64,000 nucleotides of DNA, taken from positions 62,001 through 126,000 of the forward strand of contig NZ_JAGTJJ010000004.1 of assembly GCF_028435365.1 (NCBI RefSeq), written 5' to 3'. The DNA comes from Polyangium jinanense (GTDB taxonomy: Bacteria; Myxococcota; Polyangia; Polyangiales; Polyangiaceae). Position numbers and translations under genes: made by a program. This document shows, in pieces, positions 25,326 to 34,297 of the stretch; the first letter of the stretch is position 1; each line of letters starts with the position of its first letter. Below the pieces are notes generated by a model. It saw only the letters and a program-made list of their open reading frames with translations. It ran no database searches and was not told where the DNA came from.

Positions 25326-26645
25326 TTACAGCAGGTGCCGGGCCTTGATCTCGAGGTAACGATTGATGAGCGCGGGCGTGAGGTCGCCGGGCGCGACGTC
25401 GAGGACGAGGGCGCCGTGTTGTTTCAAGCGGCGCACGAGTTTATCGCGAAACGAGAGGATCTCGGCGGCCGCGCCGCGCAGGTAGGGGCCGACGCCGGAG
25501 AGCGCCGCTGCCTCGCCCGCATGGCCGAGCGCGAGGGCGTCGACATCGACGTCGCGCAGGAGCACGAGGAGCGGCAAATGGCGGGGCATGAGCCCACGCA
25601 TGAGCTTTTCGAGCTCGGCGGCGGCAACCTCGTCGACGACCTGCGTGAAAAGGACGACGAGCGTCCGTTTTTTCACGCGAACCGCGAGCGCTTCGAAAGC
25701 AGCCCGGTAATTCGTGGGGGCGAGGTCGGGCTCGATGTCGTAGCCGGCTTGCATGATCTTGCGCGTCGCGCGGGCGCCGCCCGTGAGCGGGGCATACGCG
25801 AGGATCTCCTCGGCGAAGGCCATCATGGAGACCTTGTCGCCGCCGCGGGAGGCGACGTGCGAGAGCATGAGCGTCGCGTTCAGCGCGTGATCAAAAAGCG
25901 AGAGGTTCGCGAACTCGGCCGTCATGAGGCGGCCGGCGTCGATCAGAAAGACGACGTTCTGGTCGCTCTCGAGCTGGTATTCGCGGGCAATGAGCTTTTT
26001 GCGGCGCGCCGTGGCCCGCCAGTCGATGCTGCGATACTCGTCCTCGCGGCGATACTCGCGGAGGCGCGCGAACTCGCTCTCGCCGCCGAGGCGGCGTGAG
26101 GCACGCACGCCGGCAGGATCGCGGTCCTGCCGCGCGAGGAGCTCGTATCCGCGGACGGCTTCGAGGTCGGGGTACACCTTGACGGGCGAGCGCGCGGAAA
26201 TGGGGTACTGGCGAATCCAGAGGCCGAGGGGCGAAGGATAACGGACGTAATGGTCGCCGAGGACGTGGGCGCCGCGGCGGGAGGGCGTGACGCGGTACTT
26301 GAGGGTCGTGTGTCCACGCGGCGGGAGGTCTGCTTCGAGGGGGAGCTCGTCGCTCTCGGACGAAGGAAAAAGCTCCTCCTGCACGTGGACGTGGAGCTTG
26401 CGCCGGGCGAGGGAGCGGACGTCGAGGGAAATGACGTTTGGCCGGCCAATTGAGAGCACGGCCGGGGCGCGGCGGACGACGGAGACCAAACGGCGCCGCG
26501 CGAGCAAGGCGTCGAGCAGCGCGAGCAGGACGATCGCGGTGTCTGTGAGGAGCATGGGGAGGATCAATCCCCGGTCGAGGAGCGTGAAAAAAGAGAGGAC
26601 GAGCGGCCCCGCGAACAGGAGGACGAGCGCGCGCGAGGGGACCAT
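25326..26645 (-). CDS. DUF58 domain-containing protein
   Basis: A 439-aa protein with two N-terminal membrane segments (ALVLLFAGPLVLSFF; LILPMLLTDTAIVLLALL), a beta-rich region, and the DUF58 signature EFARLREYRREDEYRSIDW..TARRKKLIARE near residue 205, continuing into a degenerate VWA-like domain (NVVFLIDAGRLM). DUF58 proteins usually pair with MoxR ATPases, and the moxR gene ends 7 bases upstream. Last gene of the operon that starts at 32495. In myxobacteria and other bacteria such modules help assemble or activate envelope or metalloprotein complexes; the target here is unknown. Confidence 0.9.
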   Translation of the reverse strand: MVPSRALVLLFAGPLVLSFFTLLDRGLILPMLLTDTAIVLLALLDALLARRRLVSVVRRAPAVLSIGRPNVISLDVRSLARRKLHVHVQEELFPSSESDELPLEADLPPRGHTTLKYRVTPSRRGAHVLGDHYVRYPSPLGLWIRQYPISARSPVKVYPDLEAVRGYELLARQDRDPAGVRASRRLGGESEFARLREYRREDEYRSIDWRATARRKKLIAREYQLESDQNVVFLIDAGRLMTAEFANLSLFDHALNATLMLSHVASRGGDKVSMMAFAEEILAYAPLTGGARATRKIMQAGYDIEPDLAPTNYRAAFEALAVRVKKRTLVVLFTQVVDEVAAAELEKLMRGLMPRHLPLLVLLRDVDVDALALGHAGEAAALSGVGPYLRGAAAEILSFRDKLVRRLKQHGALVLDVAPGDLTPALINRYLEIKARHLL

Positions 26646-26652
26646 GTCGAAA

Positions 26653-27618
26653 TCAGGCCGCCGTGCGCGGGACCTTCGCCTCGCGCAGGATGTCTTCGAC
26701 GCAATCGTCGGCGCTCGTGCCTTCGATCTCGGCGTCGGGGTGGAGGATCAAGCGGTGGCGAAGGACGGCCGGGGCGAGCGCCTTGACGTCGTCCGGGGTG
26801 ACGAAATCGCGTCCCTCGCTGGCGGCACGCGCGCGCGCCGAGCCAAGGAGGCCAATCGATCCGCGCGGGGAGGAGCCGAGGTAGACGGCGCGGTGGGCGC
26901 GGGTGCGGGCGACGATGTCGGTGATGTATTCGAGGATGCCGTCGTCGACGCGCACGGCGCCGAGGGCCGCGCGCATGGCGAGGATCTCGTCGGCGGAGGC
27001 GATGCGCTCGATACCCGCGCGATCGAGCTTGGCGGCGGAGAAGCCGTCGACGTGGTGGCGAAGGATCTGCTTTTCGACGGCGGGTCCGGGGTAACGGACG
27101 TGCAATTTGACGAGGAACCGATCGAGCTGGGCCTCGGGCAAGGGATAGGTGCCCTGCGATTCGACGGGGTTTTGCGTGGCGATGACGAGAAAAGGCTCGG
27201 GCAGAGGGCGCGTGACGCCGTCGGTGGTGACGGCGAGGTCCTGCATGGCTTCGAGCAAGGCGCTTTGCGTCTTCGCGGGGGCGCGGTTGATTTCGTCGGC
27301 GAGCAGGAGCTGTGTGAAGACCGGGCCCTCGTGGAAGACGAAGCGGTCCTCTTTCTGGTCGAAGACGTTACCGCCGGTGACGTCGCTCGGCATGAGGTCG
27401 GGCGTGAATTGAATGCGGCGGAAGCTCGCGCCGAAGACATGGGCGAGGGTGCGGACGAGCAGCGTTTTCCCGAGGCCGGGGACGCCCTCGATGAGGACGT
27501 GGCCGCCGGCCAGGATCGCGAGGAGCGTGGTGTCGATGATCTCGTCCTGGCCGAGGAGGACCTTGCCCGCCTCGCGGCGGATGCGATCGAAGGTGTCGCG
27601 GAAGAGGGACAGGTTCAT
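26653..27618 (-). CDS. MoxR-family AAA+ ATPase
   Basis: A 321-aa ATPase of normal MoxR length: Walker A GVPGLGKT (about residues 44-51), Walker B LLLADEINRAPAKTQSALLEAMQ, sensor region LVIATQNPVESQGTYPLPEAQLDRF, and the AAA lid with SPRGSIGLL. The ATG overlaps the stop of the upstream fusion gene (ATGA at 27615-27618). Expected to act as a chaperone together with the DUF58 protein and, by context, the membrane proteins of this operon. Confidence 0.95.
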   Translation of the reverse strand: MNLSLFRDTFDRIRREAGKVLLGQDEIIDTTLLAILAGGHVLIEGVPGLGKTLLVRTLAHVFGASFRRIQFTPDLMPSDVTGGNVFDQKEDRFVFHEGPVFTQLLLADEINRAPAKTQSALLEAMQDLAVTTDGVTRPLPEPFLVIATQNPVESQGTYPLPEAQLDRFLVKLHVRYPGPAVEKQILRHHVDGFSAAKLDRAGIERIASADEILAMRAALGAVRVDDGILEYITDIVARTRAHRAVYLGSSPRGSIGLLGSARARAASEGRDFVTPDDVKALAPAVLRHRLILHPDAEIEGTSADDCVEDILREAKVPRTAA

Positions 27619-29963
27619 GCTTTTCGGGTCTTCTTGCGGGAGCGCTCGCGGGAGGTCTGGGCGAGGAAATGGTCGAGGTGGCGCATGACGGCGAAATCGG
27701 ACGCGGCCTGGGCGCGGTCCTTGCCCCGCGAGCGGCCGCGGGGCGATACGTCGCCGGAGCGGAGGGACGCGGGGGCCGCCTCTTTTTGTGCCTCGGTGGC
27801 CTCGACGAGGACGTGCATGACTTCGCCCGTGGATTTGCCGACGCGGACGCCGATGGCCTCGGCGAGCCCGGATAGCCCCTGCCGGCCCTCGCGCGGGACA
27901 CGCTCGCGGAGGCGCTCGACGGCCCACGCGGCATAAAGGCCGAGGGCGTGGCGCGAGACGCCGGCGCGGGCATACGCGAGGCCGAGGGCGCGGACGTGAT
28001 CGGCGAAGGCGCGGCGACGATTCGCGGGCGGGTCGCGCAGGACGCCGAAGGCGCGGCCCTGCCAGAGGAAAAAGAGGCCGAGGAGCAAAAGAAGCTGGAG
28101 GAGAATGGGCAGGAGGCGCGCACGGCTCAGGGTTTCGAGCGGCGTGTCGGCGCCGAGGGAGGTCCAGGCGTCGCAGAGCTCGACTTCGCGGTGGAGCGGG
28201 CGGAAGAGGGAGATCAAAAAAGCCGCGTTGTCGCCGGCCGTCAAGGCGACGTTCGTGAAGAGTTTGTCGTCGGCGAGGACAATGACGCGGCCGTCGCCGA
28301 GCTGCTTGAAGGACGCATAGGCGCCAACGCCACGGCCTACCATGCGATCGGCATCCGTGAGCGTGAGCGCTGGCCCGCGGGGAACGGCGAGGAAGATTTC
28401 GCCGAATTGGGATTCGTAGGTCGAGGCGGGAACGACCGCGCTGTCGACGAGTTGATCCGGTTCGAGGGACGCGCCGGTCCAGCCGGGGAGGCCTTGCACG
28501 CCCGCGAGGACGAGATCACCACCCGCCTCGACCCACGCTTGCAAGCGGCGGAAATCGGAGGCCGAGATGTCGAGGTCGGGCAGAAGGACGAGCGTCGCTT
28601 CGTCCTCGTCGGGCAGTTTGTCGAGAGGATCGCGGCGATGGCGGAACTCGATGCCATAGGCCGAGAGCATGGCGCCGATCGCGTGCGTGCCCGAGGGCGA
28701 GGTGTCGCCGCGGAAGACGCCGTCGGATTCGTCGAGCGCGGCGACGCGGCCGCAAGAGACGGTCGCGGAGAGGCCGAGGATCACCACGAGAATGCCGAGG
28801 GCGCGCGAAACGATGGGGACGACGCGGTCGTGAATGCGGGCAAAGGCCTCGGCCGAAGGCGCGCGGGAGCCGAACTGGACGCTCTCGACGTCGGCGACGA
28901 TGTTCCGTACGTCCGCGGCGATCTCGGGCCGCTCGCGGCGCAGGGTGCGCACGTAATCGCCGTTCGTGCGGGAGGCGTGGATCTCGATGATGCCGTCGCC
29001 GTCGAGGCGCCGGAGGAGCGCGGCATAGACGTCATCGATCGCAGGGCCAAACGCGCCGCGCTGGGCCGCCGCGCGGGCGCGGGCGAGGAGACGGGCGACG
29101 TCGGTCTCGACGGGGCCGCGGGGCACCTGTCGTCGCTCGCCCGGGGCATTCTCGGGGCGGTCCTCGGGCGGAGGCTCGTCCTCGGGCGCGTCGCGCTCGG
29201 AGAGGACGTTTTTCAGGACCATCCACGCGATGAAGGCGAGGAAGCCGCCGAGCAGGACGAAAAAGAGGAGGCGCGCGAAGCCGCTGGCGGCACTGCTGAC
29301 GGCCGGATCCATGGGCTCGGGCGGCGGCGGGGGATTCGCGGGTCTTGGTTCAGCCTGCCCCTTCCCTTCCCCGCCGCCGGGATTCTGGCCGGGCGCGTCG
29401 CCGGGTTTGCCCGGGCCGGCCTCTCCGCCGGGTTTGCCGGAGCCGTCCTTTCCGCCGGGATTGCCCGGACCGGACGCATCCCCACTGCCATGTTTGCCTT
29501 GTTCGCCGCCGGGCTTGTCTTGACCCGCTGGGCCCGAGCTTGCGCCATCTCCGCCGCCGCCGGGCCCGCCGGGTTTGCCCGGCTCGCCCGCGCCTTCCCT
29601 CCCGTCGCCGGAGGCGCTGCCGGAGGATCCCTCGAATCGGCGGACAGCCGTGCGATCGTCGCGGCCCGAGGAGCGTCCGGCCAAACAGCGGGAGCCCGCC
29701 TTGCAGCTCGGGGAGATGCCGGCCGGAGGGCCGCCTTTTTCGATCGGCGCGGGCGGCTTGCGGCAGGCCGCGGGCAAAGAGGGGCAAGCCTCGCTGGTCT
29801 CGCCGACGAGGGGGCAGAAGGCGCGCTCGCCCTCGCCGAGGGGATAATCGTCCTCGTGGCAAAACCGGTACCGCTCCGATTCGAGGACCTCGCGGACCCG
29901 ATCGTCGGCGTTGTATACCGGGCTCGCGCCGAGCGCCGAGAGGAGGAGGACGAACTTGATCAC
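27615..29963 (-). CDS. DUF4129/DUF4350-type fusion membrane protein
   Basis: A 782-aa protein starting at GTG. An exported N-terminal region has five Cys in about 50 residues. It leads into a roughly 90-residue collagen-like Gly/Pro/Lys/Asp linker (repeats such as GKPGG, GNPGGKDGSG). Then come a membrane segment (LLFFVLLGGFLAFIAWMVL) and a DUF4129-like helical region (RAAAQRGAFGPAIDDVYAALLRRL). A second membrane segment precedes a DUF4350-like periplasmic domain (SPSGTHAIGAMLSAYGIEF; LVLLPDLDIS; GRVIVLADDKLFTN), and a last membrane segment (LLPILLQLLLLLGLFFLW) is followed by a cytoplasmic tail. These modules are usually separate genes next to moxR. Starts and stops overlap the neighbours by 4 bases. 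Confidence 0.8.
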   Translation of the reverse strand: MIKFVLLLSALGASPVYNADDRVREVLESERYRFCHEDDYPLGEGERAFCPLVGETSEACPSLPAACRKPPAPIEKGGPPAGISPSCKAGSRCLAGRSSGRDDRTAVRRFEGSSGSASGDGREGAGEPGKPGGPGGGGDGASSGPAGQDKPGGEQGKHGSGDASGPGNPGGKDGSGKPGGEAGPGKPGDAPGQNPGGGEGKGQAEPRPANPPPPPEPMDPAVSSAASGFARLLFFVLLGGFLAFIAWMVLKNVLSERDAPEDEPPPEDRPENAPGERRQVPRGPVETDVARLLARARAAAQRGAFGPAIDDVYAALLRRLDGDGIIEIHASRTNGDYVRTLRRERPEIAADVRNIVADVESVQFGSRAPSAEAFARIHDRVVPIVSRALGILVVILGLSATVSCGRVAALDESDGVFRGDTSPSGTHAIGAMLSAYGIEFRHRRDPLDKLPDEDEATLVLLPDLDISASDFRRLQAWVEAGGDLVLAGVQGLPGWTGASLEPDQLVDSAVVPASTYESQFGEIFLAVPRGPALTLTDADRMVGRGVGAYASFKQLGDGRVIVLADDKLFTNVALTAGDNAAFLISLFRPLHREVELCDAWTSLGADTPLETLSRARLLPILLQLLLLLGLFFLWQGRAFGVLRDPPANRRRAFADHVRALGLAYARAGVSRHALGLYAAWAVERLRERVPREGRQGLSGLAEAIGVRVGKSTGEVMHVLVEATEAQKEAAPASLRSGDVSPRGRSRGKDRAQAASDFAVMRHLDHFLAQTSRERSRKKTRKA

Positions 29964-30760
29964 GCGGCCCTCCTGCGCTCCTGTTCGGCCCGAGCGCGGA
30001 TCGCCGTGAAACGAAGCTGGATGTCCCAGCCGTCCTCCCGCGTGCGGGTGTCGATGTAATAAAGGAACCGCGCCGTGGCGACGAACGGTACGGCCAAGAA
30101 AAACCCGGCGAGGGCGGCCGGCGAGCCGCCGTCGTCGAAGAGCCAGCCGAATGGACGGCCGAACTGGAGGAGGTCGTTCACGAGCCCGTCGAAAAGGAGC
30201 TCTGCCGTGAGGACACCGCCGAATCGCGCGCCGAGGAGCATGAGGAGGACGAGGAACGCGTCGCCGGTGCGCATCGAGACGAGCCGCTGGGCGCGCTCAT
30301 GCGCGCGCGAGCCGGAGAGGCCTTCGAGGAGGCAGGCCTCGTCGAGGAGCAGGAGGCGAATGCCGACGAACGGCAGGAGGAGAAAGAGCGCGAGGGAGCC
30401 GATCAAGAGGCCCAGGATACGAATGAAGAACGAGCCGAGCAGCGCGCCGAATCGCTTGCGAAAAAGAGCGAAGACGGCGCGCGGGGTGATGGTGGGCGAA
30501 AAGATGATCTGGCTGACGGCGACCGTGAAGAGGGCCTCGACGAAAGGCACGGTGAGGAAGGCCGCGAGCCAGACGAGACTCCAGGGGGCGTCGAGCGCAT
30601 ACCGCAGCGCGAGGCATCCGGCGAGGAGCGGGACGATGGCGAAGAGGGTGAGGCGCGCGTAAAGGGAAAATGCGAGGGAGAAGCAGAGGCGAAACGCGAG
30701 GTCCATGACCTCGGTGAGGTTGCGGGGGCGCAGGACGATCGCGGAGTCGCCGAGGTTCAA
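29960..30760 (-). CDS. Multispanning membrane protein of the MoxR operon
   Basis: A 266-aa protein with five or six hydrophobic segments (LTLFAIVPLLAGCLAL, WLAAFLTVPFVEALFTV, ILGLLIGSLALFLLLPF, FLVLLMLLGARFG, AALAGFFLAVPFVATARFL). It starts at TTG, overlapping the SpoIIM-like stop as TTGA, and its own stop overlaps the next GTG. The motif RFLYYIDTRTREDGWDIQLRF at the C-terminus is typical of conserved membrane proteins accompanying DUF4129 genes. No enzymatic motif is visible. Probably part of a membrane complex served by the MoxR ATPase. Confidence 0.75.
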   Translation of the reverse strand: MNLGDSAIVLRPRNLTEVMDLAFRLCFSLAFSLYARLTLFAIVPLLAGCLALRYALDAPWSLVWLAAFLTVPFVEALFTVAVSQIIFSPTITPRAVFALFRKRFGALLGSFFIRILGLLIGSLALFLLLPFVGIRLLLLDEACLLEGLSGSRAHERAQRLVSMRTGDAFLVLLMLLGARFGGVLTAELLFDGLVNDLLQFGRPFGWLFDDGGSPAALAGFFLAVPFVATARFLYYIDTRTREDGWDIQLRFTAIRARAEQERRRAA

Positions 30761-31722
30761 CGGGCCCTCCCGCGTTCACGGCCGGCGAAGAGGAAATAAG
30801 CCGTGACGAGCAAAGAAAAGAGGGTGGCGACGGCCCATTTGACGGGCGGCGGCGCGCCCGAGGGGGACCAGAATCCCTCGATGCCCGCGGCGATGAGCAA
30901 CATGACGGCCGCGCCCACGACGAGGCGGACGATGTCGGGCGCGCTCTCGCGGAGCGAGCCGAGGCGCGTGCGGCCGCGGGTGATGACGAGGGAATACCCC
31001 ATGCGGAGCCCCGCCGCGCCCGCGACGACGATGGCCGTGAGCTCGAAGGGCCCGTGGCCGCACATGAACGTGCCGATGTTCCGGCCAAACCCGGCCCCGG
31101 TGACCCAGCCGGTCACCATGCCGATGTTGAGGCCGTTGTAGATGAGGTAAAAGACGCTGCCGAGGCCGAAGAAGATGCCGGTCGCGAAACAACGGAACGC
31201 AATGCCGACGTTGTTGCGAACGTAAAACCCGGCCATCGCGGAGTCGGCCCCCTCGCCGCGGCCCTCGTCGAAGCCCTTCGAATACATGTCGGCCATGCCG
31301 TCGAGCATGCTGCGCGGGAGGATCTGCGAGGCGGCGTCGGGGACGAAGAGGGCGAGGACGATGCCAATGGCGCAGGGGATCAAAAAAAGCGCGGAGGAGA
31401 GGGCGAAAAACGAGGCGTTCTTGCGGAGCGTGCGCGGGAAGTCGCGCGTGAGGAGGGACCAGAAGGCCGGGATGCGGAAAGGCTCGGCGCCATAAAGAGC
31501 GCTGTGCGCGCGGCCGGCGAGGTTGTCGAGGTACGCGACGAGGTCGGGCGTGCAGCGGGCGCGGCAAAGGACGAGGTCACCCGAGAGGGCCCGATACAGC
31601 GCGGCGGCGCGGGAAATGGAGGGGCCGTCGAGGTGGTGGAGGGCCTCGGCGCGCGAGACGAGGCTTTCGAGCTCGCGCCAATCGGCATGACGTGCCGCGA
31701 CGATCTCGTCCTGGCTCCTCAC
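30757..31722 (-). CDS. Stage II sporulation protein M family membrane protein
   Basis: A 321-aa protein starting at GTG. The N-terminal 100 residues are helical (a SpoIIM-associated region with LCRARCTPDLVAYLDNLAGRAHS split over two helices). The SpoIIM (PF01944) region follows with several membrane segments, including ALFLIPCAIGIVLALFVP and GIFFGLGSVFYLIYNGLNIG, and the conserved GHGPFELTAIVVAGAAGLRMG. In Firmicutes SpoIIM aids septal peptidoglycan remodelling; outside them the homologue is often found, as here, with MoxR/DUF58/RDD genes and its role is unknown. Confidence 0.9.
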   Translation of the reverse strand: MRSQDEIVAARHADWRELESLVSRAEALHHLDGPSISRAAALYRALSGDLVLCRARCTPDLVAYLDNLAGRAHSALYGAEPFRIPAFWSLLTRDFPRTLRKNASFFALSSALFLIPCAIGIVLALFVPDAASQILPRSMLDGMADMYSKGFDEGRGEGADSAMAGFYVRNNVGIAFRCFATGIFFGLGSVFYLIYNGLNIGMVTGWVTGAGFGRNIGTFMCGHGPFELTAIVVAGAAGLRMGYSLVITRGRTRLGSLRESAPDIVRLVVGAAVMLLIAAGIEGFWSPSGAPPPVKWAVATLFSLLVTAYFLFAGRERGRAR

Positions 31723-32495
31723 AGAGGCCTCCTGCGCTCGCTGGCGCGCGCGTGAAGCAAAGCGAGGAGGCGCGCGGAGTCCTTGTTCCGGATCCCCATG
31801 CGGTTCGCGAAGATGGGCGCGACCATGGCCGCGAGCTCTTCCTCACGCGCAGGGCCGAGGCCTGCTTTGCGGCGGAGAAAGAGCTCGATGGCCTCGAGCT
31901 CGTCGCCGGAGAGCGGGAGGCGTTGCGGGAGGCTCGAAAGCTCCTTCGGGGTGGGCGGAGGGTCGATGCGGAGCGTGGTGGCAACGGCGCGGCGCTCCTC
32001 GACGATGACCATGGTGCCCGCGACCATGTCGCCGAGGCGCCGAAAACGGCTGTCGCGGGCCATCGCGACGAGGCCGATGGCATAACCGAAGGGGAGGAAA
32101 TCGGCGGCGCGGAGGAGGTTGCGGAGGAAGCTGTCACCAATACGCAAGGGATGGCCGTGGACGGAGACGACCCGCAGATCGAGCGCACGTTTGCCCGGGG
32201 TGCGGCCATTCCAGGCGATCTCCCAGAGCGTGTAATACGTCCACTCGAGGAGAAAATAGATGACGAGGAGGAGCCCGACGGAGAGGCCTGCGACGGCATC
32301 ACCGACAGCAAGGCCGCCCAGGAGCGCGAAGATGGCGAAGACGACGAGGACGGCGCCACGAATGAGCCAGTCGAGCGCCCAGGCGACGACGCGGCGAGCT
32401 GGGCCGGCGACGGGGTAATGGAACCGCACGTGCTCGGGCGTCTCGATCTCCGCGGTGGTGTCGATCGGCTGGAGGCGTCGTGCAGGCTCCGCCAT
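31719..32495 (-). CDS. RDD-family membrane protein
   Basis: A 258-aa protein with an RDD domain: RVVAWALDWLIRGAVLVVFAI (Arg and Asp of the family name), further membrane segments GLSVGLLLVIYFLLEW and DFLPFGYAIGLVAM, and the middle motif TPGKRALDLRVV. A cytoplasmic C-terminal 90 residues are charged and end with repeated Arg. First gene of the coupled operon; its stop overlaps the SpoIIM-like GTG as GTGA. RDD proteins are proposed transporters or membrane organisers. Confidence 0.9.
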   Translation of the reverse strand: MAEPARRLQPIDTTAEIETPEHVRFHYPVAGPARRVVAWALDWLIRGAVLVVFAIFALLGGLAVGDAVAGLSVGLLLVIYFLLEWTYYTLWEIAWNGRTPGKRALDLRVVSVHGHPLRIGDSFLRNLLRAADFLPFGYAIGLVAMARDSRFRRLGDMVAGTMVIVEERRAVATTLRIDPPPTPKELSSLPQRLPLSGDELEAIELFLRRKAGLGPAREEELAAMVAPIFANRMGIRNKDSARLLALLHARASERRRPL

Positions 32496-32533
32496 GGGGC
32501 GGATGACATCACATCACGAGAGAGGCGTGGGGG

Positions 32534-33181
32534 TCAAACGACGTCGTCGTCGCCTTTGGTTGCGGCTTCGCGCGCCGCTTGTTCCTCGGGTTCTTCGCCG
32601 ACGATCCATGCGACCTCGGTCCACAAGGCATCGAGGTCGAGCTCGAGTCCTTCACATCCAGGGAGCCTCAGCTTTCCCTCGGAGACGGAGGCATCGAGGA
32701 CGTAACGACCATCCGCGCCGAGCTCGTAGAGCTCGAGCACTCGCGCTTCCGGGTCGATGAGCAGGTAGAGCTTGACACCGAAGCGGGCGTACTCCGAGCG
32801 TTTGTCCAGTCGATCACGCCGGACGTCGCGGGGACGCGGGGAGAGGACCTCGACAACGAGCCAAGGCGCGGTGCGGGAGAGAGAGCCGCGTCCGAGACGC
32901 GTCCCGGGGGCGTACATGGAGACGTCGGGCTTGCGGCCGCGTGTCTTCGAAACGCCGAGCTTGTGCTCGGAGCCAAGAACGGGCGCGCGACGCTCGGCTC
33001 CCCAGAGGCCGAGGATGCGGATGAGCCAGGCCACGACGGCCTCGTGCGGGTTGCTGGGCACTTCTTCCTCTTCCAGATGGCCATCGACGAGCTCGCCCGG
33101 CTCGTCCTCGTCCATGTCGGCCCATTCCTCGAGGGTCATGGGTTCCGGAGGGAGGATCTCAGCGGTCGCGAGAGAGCGCAT
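32534..33181 (-). CDS. Uma2-family putative restriction-endonuclease-fold protein
   Basis: A 215-aa protein with the Uma2 (PF05685) order of motifs: MTLEEWADMDEDEPGELVDG, HEAVVAWLIRIL, the PD-(D/E)XK-type core GRKPDVSMYAP and WLVVEVLSP, and EYARFGVKLYLLIDPEARVLELY. Start ATG 33181 gives a typical N-terminus; the frame extends to 33259 without support. Uma2 proteins are abundant in Cyanobacteria, Planctomycetes and myxobacteria and have an endonuclease fold but unknown biology. It lies between the polyamine operon's kinase and the MoxR operon, on the same strand as both. Confidence 0.88.
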   Translation of the reverse strand: MRSLATAEILPPEPMTLEEWADMDEDEPGELVDGHLEEEEVPSNPHEAVVAWLIRILGLWGAERRAPVLGSEHKLGVSKTRGRKPDVSMYAPGTRLGRGSLSRTAPWLVVEVLSPRPRDVRRDRLDKRSEYARFGVKLYLLIDPEARVLELYELGADGRYVLDASVSEGKLRLPGCEGLELDLDALWTEVAWIVGEEPEEQAAREAATKGDDDVV

Positions 33182-33216
33182 GAGTGCAGTGTACCACGCA
33201 GAGAAAGCAGGGCACC

Positions 33217-33241
33217 ACCGCCCTCCCGAAAAAAGGGCGGT
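33217..33241 (-). terminator. Possible terminator hairpin after the kinase gene
   Basis: ACCGCCCT and AGGGCGGT form an 8-bp stem with a 9-base loop between the kinase stop (33256) and the Uma2 start. An A-run lies in the loop but no T-run follows, so the termination role is tentative. Confidence 0.35.
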
Positions 33242-33255
33242 CTGGATGTTCCCGG

Positions 33256-34287
33256 TCAAACCCCCGCAGCGTGGAGCGCAAGCACGATCGCCACGACGAG
33301 CAGCAACGCGCCAACGACATACAGCAGAATGGTCCGCGACCTCGCCGGCGCCACGCTCGGAAGGGCCATCGCCGCGGCCGTCGGCGCGGCGGCGGGCGCG
33401 GCCACGGGCGCCGCGCGTGTGTGCGGCGGGAGGGGAATGCCGCGCTTCTTGAGCCAGTCGCCGAGCGCTTCGTACATCTCGGCGGCGGTCTGGAAACGGG
33501 CGTCGGGATCACGCGACATGGCGCGGCGAATGATCGCCGAGAGCTCGGGATCGAGCGAAGGCAGGTGCGTCTCGGGCGGCGGCGGATCCTGCGAGACGAC
33601 GCGGAACGCGAGCTCGACCGCGTTTTTCACGTCAAACGGGACCTTGCCCGTGACGCTTTCGTAGAGGATGACGCCCGCGGCATAGACGTCGCTACGCGGG
33701 TCGACCTTGTCGGAGCTGCGGATCTGCTCCGGCGACATGTACATCGGCGTGCCGACCATGGCCCCGGTACGCGTCAACGCCTGTCCCGCATTCGTGAGCT
33801 TCGAGGCGCCGAAATCGAGGATCTTGAGGAATCCGCGGCCCTCGGGGCCCGGCACGAGGAAGAGGTTCGCCGGCTTCAAGTCGCGGTGCACGATGCCGAG
33901 CTCGTGCGCCTTCGAGAGGCCGGCGAGGAGCTGGAGGACGAGGGAGACGGCCTCCTCCGACGGGAGCGGGCGGCGCTTGCGCAAAAGGTCGGCGAGCGTG
34001 CCGCCGTCGAGGTATTCGAGAACGATGAATCGTCCCTCGGGCGTAGCGCCCGCGCCATACACGTGGACGATGTGATCGGAGCCGATGCGGCTCGCGGCCT
34101 CGGCCTCGCGCTCGAATCGCTGGACGATCTCGGCGTTCTGGGAGAGCTCGCGATGCAGGATCTTCACCGCGACGCGATGGCCACGCACGTCGTCGATGGC
34201 CTCGTACACGGCGCTGACCGCGCCCTCGCCGAGGAATCGCACGACACGAAAGCGCCCCGCGACGAGATGACCAGGCTCGAGCTCCAT
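33256..34287 (-). CDS. Membrane-anchored Ser/Thr protein kinase
   Basis: A 343-aa Hanks-type kinase. It has a Gly-rich loop FLGEGAVSAVYEA, Lys42 in VAVKIL, HRDLKPAN (Asp136), DFGASK (158-160), MSPEQ as the APE equivalent, and SDVYAAGVILYE. All catalytic residues are present. A Pro/Ala-rich linker leads to a single C-terminal membrane helix (TILLYVVGALLLVVAIVLAL) with only a few residues outside, so there is no external sensor. ATG 34287 is 10 bases downstream of the potA stop, so the kinase is the last gene of the polyamine operon; the upstream in-frame extension lies inside potA and is rejected. Confidence 0.93.
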   Translation of the reverse strand: MELEPGHLVAGRFRVVRFLGEGAVSAVYEAIDDVRGHRVAVKILHRELSQNAEIVQRFEREAEAASRIGSDHIVHVYGAGATPEGRFIVLEYLDGGTLADLLRKRRPLPSEEAVSLVLQLLAGLSKAHELGIVHRDLKPANLFLVPGPEGRGFLKILDFGASKLTNAGQALTRTGAMVGTPMYMSPEQIRSSDKVDPRSDVYAAGVILYESVTGKVPFDVKNAVELAFRVVSQDPPPPETHLPSLDPELSAIIRRAMSRDPDARFQTAAEMYEALGDWLKKRGIPLPPHTRAAPVAAPAAAPTAAAMALPSVAPARSRTILLYVVGALLLVVAIVLALHAAGV

Positions 34288-34297
34288 GATGATCCCG

